Below, in pieces: positions 17,938 to 27,418 of a stretch of 64,000 nt of DNA. The notes under the pieces are model-generated. The model did not search any database, was not told the DNA's origin, and saw only the letters and a list, made by a program, of their open reading frames with translations. How positions within the stretch are numbered: position 1 is the stretch's first letter; every line of letters starts with the position of its first letter. The DNA is from Bradyrhizobium neotropicale (GTDB lineage Bacteria > Pseudomonadota > Alphaproteobacteria > Rhizobiales > Xanthobacteraceae). The position numbers were made by a program, and so were the translations under genes. The stretch spans positions 1-64,000 of the forward strand of contig NZ_LSEF01000070.1 of the NCBI RefSeq assembly GCF_001641695.1, read 5' to 3'.

Positions 17938-18489
17938 ATGTCAGACCCACACGTCGTAAGTCACGAGCCGGAGGCACTAGCCGGACGTCCGTCGACCGGC
18001 TTGCTGTCGCGGATCAATGCCGTCGTCGCTCGCGTGGGCATGTATCTGTCCGTGAGCGGCCTGCTCGTCATCGTCACCATCGTGTTCTACCAGGTGTTCG
18101 GGCGTTACGTGCTCAACTCCAGCCCGACCTGGACGGAGAACCTTGCGCTGGTTCTGATCCTGTATGTCACGCTGATCGGCGCCGCCGTCGGCGTGCGCGA
18201 TGCCGGACACATCGGCATGGACAGTCTGCTGGTGATGCTTCCGGACCATTTGCGAGAGAAGATCGAGCTTGTGATCCACGTTCTGGTGGCCTTGTTCGGC
18301 ATTGCGATGGTCTACAACGGCTGGATCCTCGGGGCGTCGGTCGGAACCGTGAAGATACCCAATCTCGGCCTTCCTGAGGTCGTCCGCTACGTACCGCTGG
18401 TCGCCTCCGGCGTCTTGATCGTCTCCTTTTCAATCGAGCACATCATTGCTCTCCTGCGCGGCGAAGAGGTCGTCCCCTCATGGAACTGA
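17938..18489 (+). CDS. TRAP transporter small permease (DctQ family)
   Basis: A 183-residue inner-membrane protein with four hydrophobic segments (around residues 36-58, 72-94, 112-133 and 148-168). It has the typical small-subunit motif in NSSPTWTENLALVLILYVTL and GVRDAGHIGMDSLL. It partners with the large M subunit to form the sodium-driven channel. AAGGAG lies upstream of the ATG. Its last ten bases overlap the start of the M gene, so the two are translationally coupled. Confidence 0.9.
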   Translation: MSDPHVVSHEPEALAGRPSTGLLSRINAVVARVGMYLSVSGLLVIVTIVFYQVFGRYVLNSSPTWTENLALVLILYVTLIGAAVGVRDAGHIGMDSLLVMLPDHLREKIELVIHVLVALFGIAMVYNGWILGASVGTVKIPNLGLPEVVRYVPLVASGVLIVSFSIEHIIALLRGEEVVPSWN

Positions 18490-19772
18490 TCATTCTCGGC
18501 GCCACCTTCTTCGGCTTCCTCATCCTCGGCGTACCCGTCGCTTTCGCGATCGGCCTCTCGGCGATTTGTACCATCCTCTACGAAGGCCTGCCGGTTGCCG
18601 TCATCTTCCAGCAGATGATGTCCGGGATGAACATCTTCTCCTTCCTCGCCATACCGTTCTTCGTCTTCAGCGGTGAGCTGATGCTGCATGGCGGCGTCGC
18701 CGACAAGATCGTGCAGCTCGCCAAGAATCTCGTCGGGCACATCCGCGGCGGGCTCGGCATGTCGAACGTGGTTGCATGCACGCTGTTCGGCGGCGTATCC
18801 GGCTCGCCCGTGGCCGACGTGTCGGCAATGGGTGCGGTGATGATCCCGATGATGAAAAAGGAGGGTTTCGACACCGACTACGCCGTCAACGTCACCACCC
18901 ATGCCTCGCTGGTCGGAGCGCTGATGCCGACCAGTCACAATATGATCATCTATGCCCTGGCCGCCGGTGGCAAGGTATCGATCGGCGCGCTGATCGCTGC
19001 CGGCATCTTGCCGGCGCTCGTGTTGATGGCGTGCATGCTGGTCGCCGCCTACGCCGTCGCGGTGAAGCGAGGCTATCCGGCTGGCAAGTTTCCAGGCTGG
19101 GCCGAGGTGTTCCGCTCCTTCGCGGCCGCGCTGCCCGGCCTTCTGATCGTCGGAATCATCCTGGCGGGTATCCTGTCCGGCGTCTTCACTGCAACTGAAT
19201 CCGCAGCCGTCGCGGTCACCTACACGATCCTGCTGACCTTCTTCATCTACCGCACCATGACCTTGCAGAACTTCCTGCGGGCCGCGGCCAAGGCGGTGAA
19301 GACGACGGGCGTGGTGCTGCTGCTGATCGGCGTCTCCACCATGTTCCAGTATCTGATGGGGCTTTACGAGGTTGCGGACCTCGCCGGCGACATGATGAGC
19401 AAGGTATCCACACAGCCCTGGATGATCTTCCTGCTCATCAACGTCATCCTGTTTTTGCTCGGCACCTTCATGGACATGGCGGCGACCATCCTGATCTGCA
19501 CCCCGATCTTCTTGCCGATTGCGATGAAGGCGGGCATGGATCCGGTGCAGTTCGGCATGCTGATGCTGATCAACTGCGCCCTGGGGCTGAACACACCGCC
19601 GGTCGGAACGACGCAGTTCGTGGGCTGCGCCATCGGCGGCATCTCGGTGGGCGCGGTGATGCGCACCATCCTGCCGTTCTACGCCGCCCTGATCGCAGCA
19701 CTCATGTTTGTGACCTACGTTCCCGCGTTCTCGCTTTGGCTGCCGCGCCTGCTGATGGGGTACAAGGGATAG
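18480..19772 (+). CDS. TRAP transporter large permease (DctM family)
   Basis: A 430-residue polytopic membrane protein of typical DctM length with about a dozen hydrophobic segments. Diagnostic stretches are FGGVSGSPVADVSAMGAVMI, GALMPTSHNMIIYAL and GLNTPPVGTTQF, which line the two substrate and sodium hairpins. It forms the elevator-type transport domain of the TRAP system. It overlaps the Q gene by ten bases. The SDR gene follows after about 80 bases and may be in the same transcript. Confidence 0.92.
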   Translation: MELIILGATFFGFLILGVPVAFAIGLSAICTILYEGLPVAVIFQQMMSGMNIFSFLAIPFFVFSGELMLHGGVADKIVQLAKNLVGHIRGGLGMSNVVACTLFGGVSGSPVADVSAMGAVMIPMMKKEGFDTDYAVNVTTHASLVGALMPTSHNMIIYALAAGGKVSIGALIAAGILPALVLMACMLVAAYAVAVKRGYPAGKFPGWAEVFRSFAAALPGLLIVGIILAGILSGVFTATESAAVAVTYTILLTFFIYRTMTLQNFLRAAAKAVKTTGVVLLLIGVSTMFQYLMGLYEVADLAGDMMSKVSTQPWMIFLLINVILFLLGTFMDMAATILICTPIFLPIAMKAGMDPVQFGMLMLINCALGLNTPPVGTTQFVGCAIGGISVGAVMRTILPFYAALIAALMFVTYVPAFSLWLPRLLMGYKG

Positions 19773-19850
19773 CTGCCGTGCGTGCGCTGTCACTTGGCGG
19801 GTGGACCGGCCTTGCGATACTTTGCGTCGCAGCAACAGGAGAATCTGTCT

Positions 19851-20657
19851 GTGACTGACTATCGCAAGCTCTTCGATCTCACCGGCAAGACCGCAGTGGT
19901 GCTCGGCGCCGCCTCGGGCATCGGCAAATCGTCGGCCGAGGCGCTGGCCGGGCTCGGCGCCCGTGTCGTCTGCGCCGACCGCGCGCTTGACGCTGCCGAG
20001 GCGACCGCCGCCGGCATTCGGGAGCAGGGCGGCTGGGCCGAGGCCGCTGCCTGCGATGCTGCGAGCGCGGCTGACGTCAACGTGCTGGCCGCGACCGTCA
20101 TGCAGAAATTCCCGCGGCTCGATATCGCGGTGACGACGCCGGGGCTCAACATCCGCAAGACCATCCTCGACTACACCGAGGAGGATCTCGACCGCGTCGT
20201 TACGCTGAACGTGAAAGGCACCGTCTGGTTCTTCCAGGCCTTCGGTCGCATCATGGTGGAGCAGAAGGGCGGCAGCATCATCGCCTGCTCTTCGGTGCGC
20301 GCTGTGACCATCGAACCAGGCCTTGCGGTGTATGGCGCGACCAAGGCGGCGATCGGCCTGTTGGTGAAGGGATTTGCCTCAGAGGTCGGCCGCTCCGGCG
20401 TGCGCGTCAATGCGATTGCGCCGAGCATCGCGGAGACGGCGCTCACTGGCCCCTTCAAGCAGCGCCCCGACATCTACAATCTCTACGCCGGCCACACCGT
20501 GTTCAATCGCTGGAGCAGTGCCGACGAGGTCGCCACGGCGGTAGCCTATCTCGCCTCGGATGCCGCGAGCTATGTCAGCGGAAGCACGCTGTTCGTCGAT
20601 GGCGGCTGGACCGCCGTCGACGGACCGCCTACAGGCCTTACCCAGCTGAGCAAGTAA
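19851..20657 (+). CDS. SDR-family NAD(P)-dependent oxidoreductase
   Basis: A 268-residue classical short-chain dehydrogenase/reductase: Rossmann motif GAASGIGKS (TGxxxGxG type), acidic Asp after the second strand (VCADRALDAAEA) favouring NAD, the region TTPGLNIRKTILDYTEED where NNAG is usual, catalytic Ser in CSSVRA, Y-x3-K in VYGATKAA, and a C-terminal SASYVSGSTLFVDGGWTA-type end. It oxidises or reduces a hydroxyl or keto group. I chose GTG at 19851 with ACAGGAGA upstream; an earlier in-frame start at 19782 lacks this. It follows the TRAP operon in the same direction and probably acts on the imported compound. Confidence 0.88.
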   Translation: MTDYRKLFDLTGKTAVVLGAASGIGKSSAEALAGLGARVVCADRALDAAEATAAGIREQGGWAEAAACDAASAADVNVLAATVMQKFPRLDIAVTTPGLNIRKTILDYTEEDLDRVVTLNVKGTVWFFQAFGRIMVEQKGGSIIACSSVRAVTIEPGLAVYGATKAAIGLLVKGFASEVGRSGVRVNAIAPSIAETALTGPFKQRPDIYNLYAGHTVFNRWSSADEVATAVAYLASDAASYVSGSTLFVDGGWTAVDGPPTGLTQLSK

Positions 20658-20668
20658 GGCGCGCGTAT

Positions 20669-21367
20669 CTAGCCGGCAAAGCCCACGCGCCGGCGCAGCT
20701 CGCTCTGGGCTGCGCCGGCCAGCAGCGCGATCAGCGCGCGGGCCTCTGCCGGATGCGCGGCACGCGTGGCAACGCCGGCCGTATACATCGTGACGAGCTC
20801 GGATCCCGGTGGCAGCGATCCCGACAGCACGATGCCGTCGGTCGCGATGATTTCGGTCGCCTGCGTGCATCCGATCGGCCTTTGCGCGGTCGACGCTGCA
20901 AGCTCCCGCATCGCCGTCGCGCCATTCGGATAGATCTTGAGGCGCGATGCGACCTCATAGGCGATGCCGAGCTGATCCAGGATTTTTGCGACGTGCATGC
21001 CGGCGGTCGAGGCCTTGGTGTCCGGGACGAAGATGGCATCGGCGGTGCGCAGCACCTCGCGCAGATCGGCTTCGGTTCTGACCGTCACCTTGGGATCGCG
21101 AGCGCGAACTGCGAGCGCCGTCTCGACTCTGCCGATGTCTGCGATCGATGCGGCTGTCACGAGCTGCTCGTCGGCGAGCTTGGTGACAAGCGCGTGCGTC
21201 AGGATGGCGAGATCGGCCGGCGCGCTCGCGCGCAGCTTGTCGGCCATGATGCCGACTGCGCCGAATTGACCGTCGATGCCGAATCCGGTCTGCGCCTTGA
21301 AGGTCTCGGTGAGGCCCCGAACCAGGCCTTGCGCCGCGCCTCCGCTCAAAATGTTCACTGTCGTCAC
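20669..21367 (-). CDS. ModA-like substrate-binding-type protein without signal peptide
   Basis: A 232-residue protein resembling molybdate-binding ModA proteins: NILSGGAAQGLVRGL at the start (the SGA/GAA ligand loop), TGFGIDGQFGAVGIMADKL, then IYPNGATAMRELAAS and QPIGCTQATEI-like (RPIGCTQATEII) segments, closing with AEARALIALLAG. No signal peptide is present from the chosen GTG at 21367. Its start codon overlaps the stop of the molybdenum hydroxylase large subunit by four bases (GTGA), so it is translationally coupled. This points to a role with that enzyme, perhaps in cofactor or metal supply or as a regulator, rather than in ordinary periplasmic uptake. Confidence 0.75.
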   Translation of the reverse strand: MTTVNILSGGAAQGLVRGLTETFKAQTGFGIDGQFGAVGIMADKLRASAPADLAILTHALVTKLADEQLVTAASIADIGRVETALAVRARDPKVTVRTEADLREVLRTADAIFVPDTKASTAGMHVAKILDQLGIAYEVASRLKIYPNGATAMRELAASTAQRPIGCTQATEIIATDGIVLSGSLPPGSELVTMYTAGVATRAAHPAEARALIALLAGAAQSELRRRVGFAG

Positions 21368-23496
21368 GACGCAAGCTCCATGGCTGCAATGATCCTGTCG
21401 CGCGTGATCGGCAGGTCGCGCACGCGCACGCCGAGGCAATCGAACACCGCATTCGCGATCGCCGCCGTCACCGGACCGTGCGCGGCCTCGCCGGCGCCGA
21501 CCGGCTCGATCTCCGGCCGCTGGATGATTTCGACATCGACGGCCGGCACCTCGCTGAACGTCAGGATCGGATAGTCCGTCCAGGAGGTGGACGTGATGTG
21601 TGTCCGGTCGAAGCGAACGCGCTCCTTCAGCACCCAGCTCGTCGCCTGGATCGCGCCGCCCTCGATCTGGTTGATCACACCGTCCGGATTGATGGCCTCA
21701 CCCACATCGACCGCGAGCGTGAGCCGCTTCACACGAATGTCGTCGGCACCTTCGATCTCGGCAATCGCGGCGCAATAGGCGCCTGTGTTCTTGTAGCGTG
21801 CGAAGCCGACACCGTGACCGACGCCGGCTCGCTTCTGCGGCTTCCAGTGCGCGCGTCGCGCCGCGGCGCGGATGACGTCCTTCGCTCGCTCGTCGCGCAG
21901 ATGGCGCAGGCGGAATTCGATCGGGTCCTCGCCGCGCAGAGCGACGATCTCATCGAGCAGGGATTCGATGGCGAACACGTTACCTTGGCCGCCCAGCGTT
22001 CGCAGCGCCGAGGTGCGCACGGGCATGGTCAGGAGTCGATGGCTCGTGATCGTCCAGGCCGGGAGGTCATAGAGCGGAACGGAGTTGCGGTCTCCGCCGC
22101 CGCCATTCGCGGCGGGCGGATTGGAGGAGATCATGCGGGGGTAGGGGTTCGCGATCTCGGTTGCCGCGAGCAGCGCCGGCTGCGCCGCGCGCCCCGGCCG
22201 CGCCGCATGGCCGTTGCTCCAGATCGCATGGCGCCAGCCGATGATCTCATTGTCCGCATCGAGATCGGCCTCGATCTCGATCGCCATCGCCGCGCCGAAC
22301 GGCGCATGGGACATCTCGTCGTGACGCGACCATTGCACCCTGACCGGATGGCCGGCGGCGGCCTTTGCCAGCAGCACGGCATCGAGTGCGACGTCATCGG
22401 CCGCATTATGTCCGTAGCAGCCGGCGCCCTCCGTGTGCTCGACGATGATGCTCTCGACCGGCAGCTTGAGCACGATGGCGAGATCGGCGCGCAGCAGATA
22501 GACGCCCTGGCTGTGGGTCCAAACACGGACGCGATCGCCGTTCCACTGCGCCATGGCGCAGGACGGCGCGATCGAGGCGTGCGCGATATAGGGCCGGGTG
22601 TATTGCCGGCGGAGGGTGTAGGCGGCTTTCTTGGTGGCCGCCGATGTTCTGGTGTCGATGATGGTCGTCTCGACCGGCTGGCTCCTGAGGAAACCCGCGA
22701 GGTCGTCTTCGTCAGGCAAAGGCTCGCCGGCCGACCAAGTCGCGCCCTTTCGCAATGCCTTGAGCGCAGCTTCGGCCGCTGCTTCGGTCTCGGCGACCAC
22801 GCCGGCGAAGCCGCCCTCTCGGGCGATCGCGACGAGACCGGGAACGCCTCGTGCAGCATCTTCGTCAAGCGCGATCAGCCTCGCGCCCGAGATATCCGGC
22901 CGCAGCACGCGTCCGTGCAGCAGGCCCGGCAGCGGACGGTCATGGATGAAGCGAGGCCGCGCAAACACCTTGTCGGGAATGTCGACGCGCTGGACAGAAT
23001 GCCCGGCAACGCCACGTGCAGCGGCGAGCTTCGCCGTCGCGCCCGCGCTGGCATCGCGATCGAGGGAGACTTCGCCGGCCAGCTCCCAATAGCTGGTCCT
23101 GACATTGCCCGGCCCCGAGATCGTGCCATCGTTGATATCGAGCCGCGACGCATCGACGCCGAGGCGTTCCGATGCAACGGCGAGGAAGAGCTGGCGCACC
23201 TCCGCACAGACCTGGCGTAGCGCGCGGCCGGATTGCTGGATCGAGAGGCTGCCGGATGTGACGCCCTCGTTCGGGCTGCTCGCCGTCGAGGCGCGGATCA
23301 TCTCAATTCGGCCGATATCGACATCGAGCTCGTCGGCGGCGATCTGGGCCAGCGCGGTGACGATGCCCTGGCCGATCTCGACCTTGCCGGGCGAAATCGC
23401 CACATGGCCCTCGTCGGTGAACCTCACCCAGGACGACAGCTTTGGATTGGCCGCCAGGCTAACCGGCAGTTTCGGGGCAGGGGAGGGCGCGGTCAT
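21364..23496 (-). CDS. Xanthine dehydrogenase-family molybdenum hydroxylase, large (Mo-binding) subunit
   Basis: A 710-residue protein of the aldehyde oxidase/xanthine dehydrogenase Mo-binding class, close in architecture to the isoquinoline 1-oxidoreductase and nicotinate dehydrogenase B type. It begins with KVEIGQGIVTALAQIAADEL (the molybdopterin-contact GxG/Q motif), has AHASIAPSCAMAQW and TLGGQGNVFAIES in the middle, and the catalytic-glutamate motif GAGEAAHGPVTAAIANAV near the C-terminus. It hydroxylates a carbon of an aromatic heterocycle or aldehyde using water, passing electrons to the [2Fe-2S] subunit whose gene overlaps its start by four bases. No twin-arginine signal. No FAD subunit gene lies here, as usual for the Ior/Nic type, in which a cytochrome or quinone accepts the electrons. 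Confidence 0.88.
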   Translation of the reverse strand: MTAPSPAPKLPVSLAANPKLSSWVRFTDEGHVAISPGKVEIGQGIVTALAQIAADELDVDIGRIEMIRASTASSPNEGVTSGSLSIQQSGRALRQVCAEVRQLFLAVASERLGVDASRLDINDGTISGPGNVRTSYWELAGEVSLDRDASAGATAKLAAARGVAGHSVQRVDIPDKVFARPRFIHDRPLPGLLHGRVLRPDISGARLIALDEDAARGVPGLVAIAREGGFAGVVAETEAAAEAALKALRKGATWSAGEPLPDEDDLAGFLRSQPVETTIIDTRTSAATKKAAYTLRRQYTRPYIAHASIAPSCAMAQWNGDRVRVWTHSQGVYLLRADLAIVLKLPVESIIVEHTEGAGCYGHNAADDVALDAVLLAKAAAGHPVRVQWSRHDEMSHAPFGAAMAIEIEADLDADNEIIGWRHAIWSNGHAARPGRAAQPALLAATEIANPYPRMISSNPPAANGGGGDRNSVPLYDLPAWTITSHRLLTMPVRTSALRTLGGQGNVFAIESLLDEIVALRGEDPIEFRLRHLRDERAKDVIRAAARRAHWKPQKRAGVGHGVGFARYKNTGAYCAAIAEIEGADDIRVKRLTLAVDVGEAINPDGVINQIEGGAIQATSWVLKERVRFDRTHITSTSWTDYPILTFSEVPAVDVEIIQRPEIEPVGAGEAAHGPVTAAIANAVFDCLGVRVRDLPITRDRIIAAMELAS

Positions 23497-23963
23497 GACG
23501 CAGCCGTCTCCGAGGCCGCCCGCAGCACGGCGCGCACCATGCGGTTATGCGATCCGCAGCGGCACAGATTGCGATCGAGCGCCGCCCTGACCTCAGCCTC
23601 CGTCGGTGACGGATTGCGCTTCAAGAGCGCCGCCGCGCTGATCATGATTCCCGAAACGCAATAGCCGCACTGCATCGCCTGTTCGGCGATGAAGGCGCGC
23701 TGCAGCGGGTGCGGCTGCTCGGCCGTTCCGAGGCCTTCGATCGTGGTGACCTTCTTGTCAGCGACCGACCACATCGGCATGTCGCAGGACGCCATCGCGT
23801 GATCGCCAACCATGACATAGCAGGCGCCGCATTCATTGGCCCCGCAGCCGAAATGCGGGCCGGTCACGCCGAGCCGGCCGCGCAGTACATCGAGCAGCGT
23901 CTGATCCGAATCGGCCTCGACCGCAGTCGCGGTGCCGTTGAGATGAAAACGAATGGTCGGCAT
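23493..23963 (-). CDS. (2Fe-2S)-binding subunit of molybdenum hydroxylase
   Basis: A 156-residue protein with the two [2Fe-2S] domains of this family: a plant-ferredoxin-like first cluster (HFGCGANECGACYVMVG, then SC) and a four-helix second cluster (MQCGYCVSG and NLCRCGSH). All eight cysteines are present. It shuttles electrons from the Mo site of the large subunit. The start ATG is the first of a coupled three-gene set (small subunit, large subunit, ModA-like) on the minus strand. Confidence 0.92.
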   Translation of the reverse strand: MPTIRFHLNGTATAVEADSDQTLLDVLRGRLGVTGPHFGCGANECGACYVMVGDHAMASCDMPMWSVADKKVTTIEGLGTAEQPHPLQRAFIAEQAMQCGYCVSGIMISAAALLKRNPSPTEAEVRAALDRNLCRCGSHNRMVRAVLRAASETAAS

Positions 23964-23978
23964 GGTCGATCGGGGACC

Positions 23979-24953
23979 TCAGGACTTGTCGAATTTCTTG
24001 ACGACGTCGGCCCATTTCGCGATGTCGCCGCGCAGGAATTTGTCGAACTCCTCCGCCGTCATCGACATGGGCGCGGCACCCTGTTCTGTCCAGAGCTTTG
24101 CGATGTCCGGCCTCTTCACCATTGCGTTCACGGCGGAATTGAGCTTGTCGATGATCGGCTTCGGCGTGCCGGTCGGTGCCATCAGGCCGAGCCAGATCGT
24201 GGCCTCATAGCCGGATACGCCGGCTTCGCCGGCGGTCGGCACGTTCGGCAACACCGCCGAGCGTTGCTGGCCGGTGGTCGCGAGCGCCCGCACCTGGTTC
24301 TCGCCGATATTCGGCGCCATCGCCGGCACCGCATCGATCATCATCTGCACCTGTCCGCCGATCACCCCGCTGCGCGCCTCGCCGCTGTTGCGATAGGGAA
24401 CGTGGACGACATCGATGCCGGCCATGGCTTTGAACAGCTCGCCAGCCATGTGGTAGGGCGTGCCCTGGCCGGAGGAGGCGTAGTTCAACTTGCCCGGCTG
24501 CGACTTGGCGAGTGCGATGAATTCCTGCAGCGTCTTCGCCGCGACCTGCGGGTTCACGACGATGACGAGATCGGAATAGTTGACCGGGGCGATCGGCACG
24601 AGGTCGCGCATCAGCTCGTACTTGCGCTGAGCGGGGGTCAACAGCGATTCGTTGGCAGTCTGGGTGTTTGACATCATCAGCAGCGTGTAGCCGTCGGCGG
24701 GCGACTTGACCGCTTCGACCGTTCCGATGACGCCGCCGGCGCCGGTGCGGTTCTCGACGACGAAAGGCTGGCCAAAGCTTTCCTGGAGGACATTGCCGAT
24801 CAGCCGCGCCGCAACATCGGCCGGGCCGCCGGCGCCGAAGGGCACGACGATGCGGACCGCGTGGGCAGGATATTCTTGCGCCGAACAGGGGAGTGCGGAG
24901 AACGCGCCGAGCAAGCCGGCCGCCAGCGCCAGCACGAATCTTGAAGCCGTCAT
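23979..24953 (-). CDS. Tripartite tricarboxylate transporter (TctC/Bug) substrate-binding protein
   Basis: A 324-residue periplasmic binding protein. A signal peptide (SRFVLALAAGLLGAFSALPCSA) precedes the Bug-family core: YPAHAVRIVVPFGAGGPADVAAR, VVENRTGAGGVIG, LNYASSGQGTPYHMAGELFK and VPYRNSGEARSGVIGGQVQMM. These form the two lobes that clamp a carboxylate. The ATG at 24953 has GAGGGAGG upstream. No tctA or tctB membrane genes lie beside it, so it works with an unlinked permease or as an orphan receptor, which is common in this family. It lies directly upstream of the molybdenum hydroxylase genes on the same strand. Confidence 0.9.
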   Translation of the reverse strand: MTASRFVLALAAGLLGAFSALPCSAQEYPAHAVRIVVPFGAGGPADVAARLIGNVLQESFGQPFVVENRTGAGGVIGTVEAVKSPADGYTLLMMSNTQTANESLLTPAQRKYELMRDLVPIAPVNYSDLVIVVNPQVAAKTLQEFIALAKSQPGKLNYASSGQGTPYHMAGELFKAMAGIDVVHVPYRNSGEARSGVIGGQVQMMIDAVPAMAPNIGENQVRALATTGQQRSAVLPNVPTAGEAGVSGYEATIWLGLMAPTGTPKPIIDKLNSAVNAMVKRPDIAKLWTEQGAAPMSMTAEEFDKFLRGDIAKWADVVKKFDKS

Positions 24954-25186
24954 GCCCACCTCCCTCTGTCGTTCTTGTTGGCCGGCACTGTAGCGGCCGG
25001 GCGCGCGGACTGTCGACGCCTCAGAAAGTCGATCCGGGTGGGAATATCGGCCCGTTTTCGGGGTGACCACGCGCCATTTCGCAGGCGCGGTAGGAACCGG
25101 CGGCGCGCGCGGTTTGAGCAAATCGCATGGGCAATGCCGGCAAAATGCGCTCGGCTGGCCCTTATTTTGATGTTACGAACTGGGAC

Positions 25187-27280
25187 ATGAACCAGCACGC
25201 CAAGATCGAAATCCGCCATTCGACCTGCCCGCATGACTGCCCGTCGGCCTGCGCGCTCGACATCGAGGTCGTCGAAGGCCGCAGCATCGGCCGCGTGCGC
25301 GGTTCGAAAAGGCAGACCTACACAGCCGGCGTGGTCTGCGCCAAGGTCGCGCGCTATGCCGAGCGCATCCATCACCCTGAGCGCGTGATGTATCCGATGC
25401 GTCGCACCGGCCCGAAGGGGTCCGGCCAGTTCGCGCGGATCTCCTGGGACGAGGCGCTGGACGAGATCGGGCGCCGCTTCAACGAGGCCGAGCGCGAGTT
25501 CGGCGCGGAATCGATCTGGCCGTATTACTACGCCGGCACGATGGGCATCGTGATGCGCGACGGCCTCAACCGTCTCACGCATGTGAAGAAATATTCGCGC
25601 TTCTATCAGACCATCTGCGCCAATGTCGCGCGCATTGGCTATGCGATCGGCACCGGCAAGATCGCCGGCGTCGATCCGCGCGAGATGGCGCTGTCCGATC
25701 TCGTCGTGATCTGGGGCACCAATCCCGTCAACACCCAGGTCAACGTGATGACGCACGCCTCGCGAGCCCGCAAGGAGCGCGGCGCGAAGATCGCGGCGGT
25801 CGACATCTACGACAACGACACGATGAAGCAGGCTGACATCAAGATCATCCTGCGGCCCGGCACCGACGGCGCGTTCGCCTGCGGCGTGATGCACGTCCTG
25901 TTCCGCGACGGCTATGCCGACCGCGCCTACATGGACAAATACACCGATTGCCCGGCCGAGCTCGAGGCGCATCTGAAAACGCGCACGCCGGAATGGGCGT
26001 CGGCGATCTGCGGCGTGCCGGTGTCCGAGATTGAGGCTTTTGCCAAGGCAGTCGGCGAAACCAAGCGGACCTTCATCCGCCTCGGTTACGGCTTCACCCG
26101 CTCGCGCAATGGCGCGACGCAGATGCATGCGGCGACCTGCATTCCAGCGGTGACCGGCGCCTGGCAGTATGAAGGCGGCGGCGCCTTCTTCAACAATTAC
26201 GCGCTGTGGCATTTCGACGAATCCATCATCGAGGGCCACGACGCGATCGACCAGACCACGCGCGCGCTCGACCAGTCGCAGATCGGCCGCATCCTGACCG
26301 GCGACGCCGAGGCTCTGCACTGCAAGGGGCCGATCAAGGCGATGCTGATCCAGAACACCAACCCGATGACGGTGGCGCCGGAGCAGGCGCGGGTAGCCCA
26401 GGGTTTTGCGCGCGAGGATCTGTTCGTCGCGGTGCACGAGCAGTTCATGACCGAGACGGCGCAGATGGCCGACATCGTGCTGCCGGCGACCATGTTCATG
26501 GAGCACGACGACCTCTATTACGGCGGCGGCCACCAGCACATCTCGGTGGGCGCGAAGCTGATCGACCCGCCCGGCGAATGCCGCTCCAACCATGAGCTGC
26601 TGCAGGCGCTGGCGCCGCGGGTCGGCGCCAGGCACCGGGGTTTCGAGATGACGCCGCGCGAATTGATCGATGCGACACTGCAGCTCAGCAACCACGGCGA
26701 CATCGCCGGCCTCGAAGCCGACCTCTGGCGCGATCTGCAGCCGGATTTCCGCACCTCGCATTTTCTCGACGGCTTTGCGCACGCTGACAAGAAGTTCCAC
26801 TTCAAGGCCGACTGGGCGCATCCACCGCTCGGCGTGATGATGGGCGATATCGACAGCATGCCGGCGCTGCCGGACCATTGGGCCGTGATCGAGCAGGCCG
26901 ACCAGGTCCATCCGTTCCGGCTTGCGACGAGCCCCTCGCGCAGCTTCCTCAACACCACCTTCAACGAGACGCCGTCCTCGCAGGCGCGCGAGGGCAAGGC
27001 GAGCGTGATGATCCATCCCCTGGATGCGGCCGCGCTCGATATCGCCGATGGCGACGCCGTGACGCTCGGCAACAGCCGCGGCGAGACCACGCTGATCGCG
27101 ACCCTGTTCGAGGGCGTGCGGCGCGGCGTGCTGATCGCGGAGTCCGTTCATCCCAACAAGGACCATATCGGCGGGCGCGGCATCAACATGCTGACGGGCG
27201 CGGACACGATCGCGCCGATCGGCGGTGCGGCGTTCCACGACAACAAGGTCTGGATCCGGAAGGCGGCCAGCGCGGCCTGA
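25187..27280 (+). CDS. Molybdopterin (bis-MGD) oxidoreductase with [4Fe-4S] site
   Basis: A protein of about 697 residues of the DMSO-reductase superfamily. The N-terminus has the cluster cysteines (CPHDCPSACALDI and later GVVCAKVARYAERIHHPERV). Then come the molybdopterin domains (WDEALDEIGRRF, YYAGTMGIVMRDG, SDLVVIWGTNPVNTQ, KPG-like ILRPGTDGAFACG, QNTNPMTVAPEQ, TAQMADIVLPATMFMEHDD) and the C-terminal cap (FNETPSSQAREGKASVMIHP, ADGDAVTLGNSRGE). No twin-arginine signal is visible, so it is probably cytoplasmic. ATG at 25187 and an upstream start at 25127 are both possible. Substrate unknown; such single-gene members include formate-dehydrogenase-like and hydroxylase-like enzymes. Confidence 0.88.
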   Translation: MNQHAKIEIRHSTCPHDCPSACALDIEVVEGRSIGRVRGSKRQTYTAGVVCAKVARYAERIHHPERVMYPMRRTGPKGSGQFARISWDEALDEIGRRFNEAEREFGAESIWPYYYAGTMGIVMRDGLNRLTHVKKYSRFYQTICANVARIGYAIGTGKIAGVDPREMALSDLVVIWGTNPVNTQVNVMTHASRARKERGAKIAAVDIYDNDTMKQADIKIILRPGTDGAFACGVMHVLFRDGYADRAYMDKYTDCPAELEAHLKTRTPEWASAICGVPVSEIEAFAKAVGETKRTFIRLGYGFTRSRNGATQMHAATCIPAVTGAWQYEGGGAFFNNYALWHFDESIIEGHDAIDQTTRALDQSQIGRILTGDAEALHCKGPIKAMLIQNTNPMTVAPEQARVAQGFAREDLFVAVHEQFMTETAQMADIVLPATMFMEHDDLYYGGGHQHISVGAKLIDPPGECRSNHELLQALAPRVGARHRGFEMTPRELIDATLQLSNHGDIAGLEADLWRDLQPDFRTSHFLDGFAHADKKFHFKADWAHPPLGVMMGDIDSMPALPDHWAVIEQADQVHPFRLATSPSRSFLNTTFNETPSSQAREGKASVMIHPLDAAALDIADGDAVTLGNSRGETTLIATLFEGVRRGVLIAESVHPNKDHIGGRGINMLTGADTIAPIGGAAFHDNKVWIRKAASAA

Positions 27281-27418
27281 GGCACGCGCTTTCGCTGCGA
27301 TCGCGCCGCAAAGTTGTGTCGAGGCGCTAAAGCGGCATGGCGTCAGAGATTGCGCTTGCGCCTGCCGTCCTGTCTGCCGCAAATGTCGGGCAAGCGGAAG
27401 ACAACAAGCGAGCGTGCC

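Noticed and set aside
18387..19835. Long minus-strand frame opposite dctM
   Set aside because: Composition is rich in His, Asp, Gln and Arg with no domain. It mirrors the GC-rich codons of the TRAP permease gene, which is unmistakable.
21478..23220. Long plus-strand frame opposite the Mo hydroxylase large subunit
   Set aside because: Mirror frame of a clear gene; rich in Arg, Gly and Asp without a recognisable fold.
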